Below are positions 59,587-64,000 of a stretch of DNA of 64,000 nucleotides, one piece after another. The DNA comes from Corallococcus interemptor (GTDB lineage: Bacteria; Myxococcota; Myxococcia; Myxococcales; Myxococcaceae), in assembly GCF_003668875.1 (NCBI RefSeq), contig NZ_RAWM01000006.1, positions 1-64,000 of the forward strand, written 5' to 3'. The translations under genes were made by a program, and so were the position numbers. How positions within the stretch are numbered: position 1 is the stretch's first letter; each line of letters opens with the position of its first letter. The notes under the pieces were generated by a model. The model was not told the DNA's origin. It was given only the letters and a program-made list of their open reading frames with translations, and did no database searches.

Positions 59587-60282
59587 ATGAAAGTCCCGGA
59601 GACAGAGGAAGACTTCATCCAGTGGTACGAAGACTGCTGGGCGGACCGCGACGAGGTGGAGTACCCCAAGCTGTTCGGCGCCATCCGCGAGGAGGTGGAC
59701 CTCCTTGAGGGCACCGGCGTGCTGGAGGGGTGGCTGGAGAGCGAGCTGGCCCAGGGTACGGAGATGGATCCGAACTGGCTGCCCATGGGCGTGCGCGTGG
59801 CGCCTCCCAGCCCGGAGCACCCGTATTGGACCTACGTCACCAGCGGCCTGTCCAACCCCTTCACGGTGGCCCCCGGCGAGGAGCTGGCGGACGACGCCCG
59901 CAGCGGCCTGGGCTACGAGATGGTCATCCACACGCCCGAGGAGGAGCGCTGGCCCATCCTGCGCCTCCTGGACATGATGGCCTACAACCTCGTGTGCGCG
60001 CGGCTGTTCGCCATGGGGCACCGCTACCCGGTGGACGGCACGCTCACCGGCAGTGAGACGAAGCTCTCGGGCTTCGTCTTCGTGAAGGACGCCAACCGCC
60101 CCAGCCACTTCACCCTGCCCAGCGGCCAGGTGGAGCTGCTCACGCTGGTGGGCGTGACGAAGAACGAGATGGCCTTCGCGCGCTCCAACGGCATGGACAG
60201 CCTGCTGAAGCGGCTGGCCGACCCCGCGAACCCCACCACCGCGTACATCACGCGGCCGGAGCGCGACGAGGTGAAGCTGTAG
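59587..60282 (+). CDS. SUFU-domain (suppressor of fused-like) protein
   Basis: A 231-residue soluble protein with the SUFU-domain pattern TYVTSGLSNPF, GLGYEMVIHTPEEERWPILRLLDMMAYN, FAMGHRYPVD and LTLVGVTKNEMAFA. In bacteria the domain is often found as an immunity protein near secreted toxins. No toxin is adjacent here. It is convergent with the PAS kinase, 25 bases apart. Confidence 0.8.
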   Translation: MKVPETEEDFIQWYEDCWADRDEVEYPKLFGAIREEVDLLEGTGVLEGWLESELAQGTEMDPNWLPMGVRVAPPSPEHPYWTYVTSGLSNPFTVAPGEELADDARSGLGYEMVIHTPEEERWPILRLLDMMAYNLVCARLFAMGHRYPVDGTLTGSETKLSGFVFVKDANRPSHFTLPSGQVELLTLVGVTKNEMAFARSNGMDSLLKRLADPANPTTAYITRPERDEVKL

Positions 60283-60307
60283 CCGCACCGCCTCTCGCCG
60301 CCGTGCG

Positions 60308-62326
60308 CTACCCGGTGCGCGGCGGCGAGGACTCCACCAGCGAGTGCAGCAGGCCCGGCTCGAAGGGCTTCTCGATGCGCGGCAGCGGCACGGCCTGCAG
60401 GAAGGCGCGGGCGCGCTCCGTGAAGCTGCCCCCCGTCATGAACACGAAGCGCGACAGCAGCTCCGGCCTGCGCCGGGACAGCTCCGCGTGCACGTCCATG
60501 CCGGTGAGGTCCGCCATCATCAGGTCGCAGAAGACGCGGTCGAAGGCGTCGTCCTGCTCCAGCAGCGTCAGCGCCTCCCGGCCGCTGTGCGCCACCACCA
60601 CGTCATGCTGCCGGCCCAGGATGCGCCGGAGCACCGAGGTGAGCTGAGGCTCGTCGTCCACCACCAGCACGCGCTTGCGCAAGGCCCCCTCCCGCGGCCG
60701 CACCACGGGGCCCGCCGGATGCTGAACGATGGGCTCCACGCAGGGCAGCCGCACCTGGAAGGTGCTGCCCAGGCCGGGGATGCTGGTGGCCGTCAGCTCG
60801 CCGTGCATGCTGCGGACAAGCCCCAGGCAGATGGACAGCCCCAGGCCGCTGCCCTCGCCCACGGGGCGCGTGGTGAAGAACGGCTCGAAGGCGCGCTGGA
60901 GCACCTCCGGCGTCATGCCCAGGCCGGTGTCGGACACCTCCACCAGCACCCACGCGCCCTCGCGGCGGGTGGTGACCGTCACGCGGTGGCGGTCGAAGGC
61001 GCCCACGGGGATGGCGTGCGCGGCGTTGATGAGCAGGTGCAGGAACACCTGCCCCAGGCGCGCCTCGTGCGCCAGCGCGGGCGGCACCTGGCCGAAGTGG
61101 CGCTCCACCTGGGCGCGGCTGCGCAGGTGGGTCATCGCCATGGAGATGCCGAACTCCAGCGCCGCGTGCACGTCCACCGGCCCCAGGCGCAGCTCGTCCG
61201 CGCGGGCGAAGGTCTGCAGGTCGCGCACGATGACGCGGATGCGCTCCGCCCCTTCTTTCGCCTCGCGCAGCGCGTCCAGCGCCTCACCCAGTGCGTCCTG
61301 GAGCCCAGGGAGCCCAGGAAGGAGCCCAGGAAGCGCGGGGTTGCGGGTCAGCGGCGTCAGCTGCTCCACCGCGAACTGGAGGTTGCCGCTGACGTAGGAC
61401 AGGGGGTTGTTGATTTCGTGGCCCACGCCCGCGGCCAGCTGGCCCGCCATGGCCAGCTTCTCCGACTGCACCAGCCGCTCGCGCGCGGCCATGAGTTCGT
61501 GCGTGCGGCGCTGGGCCAGGGCCTCCGCCTCCAGGCGGCCGGTGTGCTCGCGGGCGAGCAGCGCGTCGCGCTCCGCCTGCACGCGCTTCTTGTCGGTGAT
61601 GTCGCGCGCGTAGGTGGAGATGTTGCGGCCGCTGGACCAGGCGTGCACCTCGTGCCAGCGGTCGCGCCCGGTGCGCAGCTCGACCAGGCGGTAGCTCTCC
61701 TCGGCGGCCACCTCGCGCAGCGTGCGCTCGAAGGGGGTGCCGCACAATTCCGGGCACGCGTCCCACAGCACGCGGCGGAAGAGCTCTTCCTGAGAGCGGC
61801 CGGTGAGCGCGGCGGCGTTGTGGTTCACGTAGGTGAGGCGCCAGTCCGCGTCCAGGGTGAAGAAGGCGTCCGGCATGCTCTCCAGCACGTCGCGCACCCA
61901 GTCCAGCGTCTCTCGCAGCCCCTCCTCCACCCGCTGGGCGCTGGTGATGTCACGAAGGCGCAACAGCACCCCGTCGCGCAGCGGCACCGCGGTGCCCTGC
62001 AGCAGCACGGCCCCTTCGCTGAAGTGGTCCGCGTGCGGACGGCCGGACTCCACCACCTGGCGCAGCAGGTCCAGGCGCCCGGCGATGCCGTCCTTCGACG
62101 ACACTTCACCCAGGCGCCGGCCGCGCAGGTACTCCGGGTCCCGGCCCAGCGCGCGCGACGCGGCGGGGTTCGCCCACAGCCACTCGAAGTCCAGGATGGC
62201 CCCCCCCGGCGAGCGCACGGCGCGGAGCACCATGCATGCCTCGGGGTGCTCCCGCTCGGCCTCCTCCAGCGCGGCCAGGAGCGCGTCCGGGAGCGGGAGG
62301 ACCACGGTCGTCTCGGTCGCCGACAT
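60308..62326 (-). CDS. Hybrid histidine kinase with PAS sensors and C-terminal receiver
   Basis: A 672-residue soluble kinase. Two PAS-like domains (about 20-140 and 150-265) lead into a kinase core with VGHEINNPLSYV (phospho-His near 303), INAAHAI, TGLGMTPEVLQ and GSGLGLSICL, and a receiver (about 550-660, phospho-Asp near 601 in CDLMMADL). A short repeat (LPGLLPGLPGLQDAL) sits before the ATPase. ATG 62326 was chosen for the AGGAG four bases upstream; a longer frame adds about 25 residues. Confidence 0.9.
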   Translation of the reverse strand: MSATETTVVLPLPDALLAALEEAEREHPEACMVLRAVRSPGGAILDFEWLWANPAASRALGRDPEYLRGRRLGEVSSKDGIAGRLDLLRQVVESGRPHADHFSEGAVLLQGTAVPLRDGVLLRLRDITSAQRVEEGLRETLDWVRDVLESMPDAFFTLDADWRLTYVNHNAAALTGRSQEELFRRVLWDACPELCGTPFERTLREVAAEESYRLVELRTGRDRWHEVHAWSSGRNISTYARDITDKKRVQAERDALLAREHTGRLEAEALAQRRTHELMAARERLVQSEKLAMAGQLAAGVGHEINNPLSYVSGNLQFAVEQLTPLTRNPALPGLLPGLPGLQDALGEALDALREAKEGAERIRVIVRDLQTFARADELRLGPVDVHAALEFGISMAMTHLRSRAQVERHFGQVPPALAHEARLGQVFLHLLINAAHAIPVGAFDRHRVTVTTRREGAWVLVEVSDTGLGMTPEVLQRAFEPFFTTRPVGEGSGLGLSICLGLVRSMHGELTATSIPGLGSTFQVRLPCVEPIVQHPAGPVVRPREGALRKRVLVVDDEPQLTSVLRRILGRQHDVVVAHSGREALTLLEQDDAFDRVFCDLMMADLTGMDVHAELSRRRPELLSRFVFMTGGSFTERARAFLQAVPLPRIEKPFEPGLLHSLVESSPPRTG

Positions 62327-62523
62327 CCTGCTCCTCGCAGCCCCGGCACTGCGCACCCCCCGGGGAGCCCGCATGTCGCCACGAATCGCACGGCGGCTCA
62401 AGCCAGCCCAAGTCTTCGTATCTTTCTTAACCTTCTCGAATTACAGACACGTAAGAGTGAAAGCGGGAAGGATGGGAAAGACTCCCCTCCGGACCGGGAC
62501 GTCGGCCACACTCCTGCCTGCCC

Positions 62524-63594
62524 ATGCGCCCTACCTTCATCACGCACGTTTCCTTCGAAGCCCTGCACCTGTCCCTGACGGAGCCCTTCGCCATCGCCAC
62601 CGGCGCGCAGCTGGCGGCGGAGAACGTGCTTGTCCGCGTGACGCTCGCGGACGGCACGGTGGGGTTGGGCGAAGCGGCGCCCTTCACGGCGGTCAGCGGA
62701 GAGACGCAAGCCAGCACGCTCGCCTCCCTGGAGCCGGTGCGCGAGCTGCTGGTGGGCCGCGACGCCCAGGAGTGGCGGCCGGCGTCGGAGGCGCTGGGGG
62801 ACGCGCTCGCGCTGGCGCCCGCCGCGCGGTGTGGCGTGGAGATCGCGCTCCTGGACGCGCTCACGCGGCACCACCGCATCCCCATGTACGCCTTCTTCGG
62901 CGGGGCGGGGACGGCGCTGGACGTGGACATGACGGTCACCGCCGGAGACCTGGCGCACGCGGTGGCGTCCACGCGGGCCATCCTGGGGCGGGGCATCGAC
63001 ACGCTGAAGGTGAAGGTCGGCGCGCTGGACCCGGACGCGGACGCGGCGCGGCTGGTGGCCATCCACCAGGAGGCCCCGAAGGCGCGGCTCATCGCGGACG
63101 CGAACGGGGGCTACGACGTGGCGGAGGCGCTGGCGTTCCTCAAGGAGCTGGAGCGCGCGGAGGTGCCGCTGTCGCTGTTCGAGCAGCCGGTGGCGGACGT
63201 GGCGGGGCTCGCGGAGGTGACGCGCCGCTCGCGGGTGTCGGTGTGCGCGGATGAATCAGCGCGCTCGGTGAAGGACGTGCTGCGGCTCATCCGGGAGAAC
63301 GCCTGCCACGGCATCAACATCAAGACGATGAAGTGCGGGATGGTGGACGCGGTGACCATGTGGAGCCTCGCTCGCGCCGCGGGGCTGGAGCTGATGGTGG
63401 GCGGCATGGTGGAGAGCGTGCTGGCGATGACCGCGTCCGCGCACCTGGCGGCGGGCCTGGGCGGCTTCACCTACGCGGACCTGGACACGCCGCTGTTCAT
63501 CGCGGACCACCCGTTCCAGGGCGGCGGCCGGTACACGGGCGGGCGGCTGACGCTGGACCCGGACGCGCCGGGGCACGGCGTCACGCTGCGCTGA
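62524..63594 (+). CDS. Dipeptide epimerase, enolase superfamily
   Basis: A 356-residue mandelate racemase/enolase-type enzyme. Catalytic landmarks are TLKVKVGALD with the base Lys, metal ligands in IADANGGYDV, LFEQPV and CADES, and the second Lys region NACHGINIKTMKCG. It fits L-Ala-D/L-Glu-type dipeptide epimerases of peptidoglycan recycling. Start ATG 62524. Its substrate may be another dipeptide. Confidence 0.88.
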   Translation: MRPTFITHVSFEALHLSLTEPFAIATGAQLAAENVLVRVTLADGTVGLGEAAPFTAVSGETQASTLASLEPVRELLVGRDAQEWRPASEALGDALALAPAARCGVEIALLDALTRHHRIPMYAFFGGAGTALDVDMTVTAGDLAHAVASTRAILGRGIDTLKVKVGALDPDADAARLVAIHQEAPKARLIADANGGYDVAEALAFLKELERAEVPLSLFEQPVADVAGLAEVTRRSRVSVCADESARSVKDVLRLIRENACHGINIKTMKCGMVDAVTMWSLARAAGLELMVGGMVESVLAMTASAHLAAGLGGFTYADLDTPLFIADHPFQGGGRYTGGRLTLDPDAPGHGVTLR

Positions 63595-63600
63595 CGGAGG

Positions 63601-64000
63601 TCAGCCCTTCACCTGGGAGGCGGCCACGTCCAGCGCCCTCTCCTTCCGCGGATCCGCGCCGCCCGCGTACGGCAGCGCGTCCGGGACCTCCACGTCCACG
63701 GGGACACCCACGCCCTCCAGCCGCTCGCCATCCACCGTCACGTCCATGACGGCGAGGTAGAGCAGGTCCCCGTTGGACAGCTTCTGTGGCCCGCCGGCCA
63801 GCACCGCGCCCGCGGTCCTTTCGCCCACGAGCGTCGCCAGCCGGTGGCGCTTCATGGCGAAGGCCACCAGCTCCTTGCCGCTGCGCGAGTTGCCGTTGAC
63901 GAGCAGCACCACCGGCTTGCGCCAGGACAGCGCGGAGGGATGCGGCTTGCCGTCGCGGCCGGTGTTGACGAGGAGCGAGACCTGCGGGTTGAAGAGGTTG
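63601..64000 (-). CDS. S41-family peptidase, C-terminal part (cut by window edge)
   Basis: The last 133 codons of a gene that continues past the right edge. VVLLVNGNSRSGKELVAFAMK and TLVGERTAGAVL fit the catalytic Ser region and core of carboxy-terminal processing (S41) peptidases. No start lies in the window. Confidence 0.72.
   Translation of the reverse strand, partial: NLFNPQVSLLVNTGRDGKPHPSALSWRKPVVLLVNGNSRSGKELVAFAMKRHRLATLVGERTAGAVLAGGPQKLSNGDLLYLAVMDVTVDGERLEGVGVPVDVEVPDALPYAGGADPRKERALDVAASQVKG

Overview
The window is very GC-rich bacterial DNA with strong third-position G/C bias, many sensor histidine kinases, numerous secreted lipoproteins, a DUF2381 protein, a Sit-type polymorphic lipoprotein toxin and a spore photoproduct lyase. 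Together these point to a myxobacterium of the Myxococcaceae, most likely Corallococcus or a close relative. This is inference from gene content; no database search was possible.

Layout. 0-0.7 kb: the 5' end of an IS3-type transposase orfA running off the left edge, next to a mosaic array of palindromic repeats. 0.7-9.8 kb: an acyltransferase, a hybrid kinase, a VOC protein, an AraC regulator translationally coupled to a membrane sensor kinase, and a tandem duplicate of that kinase. 9.8-14.9 kb: a urease cluster on the minus strand (ureD, fused ureAB, ureC, ureF, ureG) with no ureE. 15.1-18.1 kb: two tandem paralogous secreted proteins of unknown function that share a hairpin leader. 18.2-21.8 kb: small lipoproteins, an esterase lipoprotein and a conserved small protein. 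21.8-23.5 kb: a second palindrome mosaic and a GntR/FadR-type regulator. 23.5-32.3 kb: minus-strand metabolic and repair genes (spore photoproduct lyase, GH88-like hydrolase, amidase, sterol desaturase-type protein, 5'-3' exonuclease, truncated globin, DUF4126) with one plus-strand gene of unknown function. 32.5-34.2 kb: a DUF4398/OmpA lipoprotein pair.

34.2-39.3 kb is the most intriguing part. A soluble histidine kinase overlaps a response regulator whose C-terminus is a predicted PD-(D/E)XK nuclease. An acetyltransferase follows, then an AbiE-like two-gene toxin-antitoxin module whose start codon sits on the edge of a near-perfect 22/23-bp inverted repeat. I read this as a possible defence island, with the kinase/nuclease pair as the best candidate for an undescribed system.

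39.3-51.6 kb is mostly housekeeping-like: S9 peptidase, AI-2E-type permease, DedA protein, a very large double-kinase hybrid, FAD-linked oxidase, bioA and a fatty acid desaturase. 51.6-53.3 kb holds a Sit-type toxin/immunity pair, as used in kin discrimination. 53.2-57.7 kb holds two paralogous NmrA-like oxidoreductases in direct orientation flanking a DUF2381 operon and a SMI1/KNR4 protein, with an HxlR regulator divergent from the second copy. 58.3-64 kb: a GNAT/FemAB-like protein, a SUFU-domain protein, a hybrid kinase, a dipeptide epimerase and the 3' end of an S41 peptidase gene cut by the right edge.

A hairpin-forming palindrome with arms CCTGTCCGAC/GTCGGACAGG recurs at the left edge, near 22 kb and at 54.2 kb. 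In two places it alternates with two spacer types, giving a mosaic repeat element. I found no tRNA, rRNA or CRISPR array.
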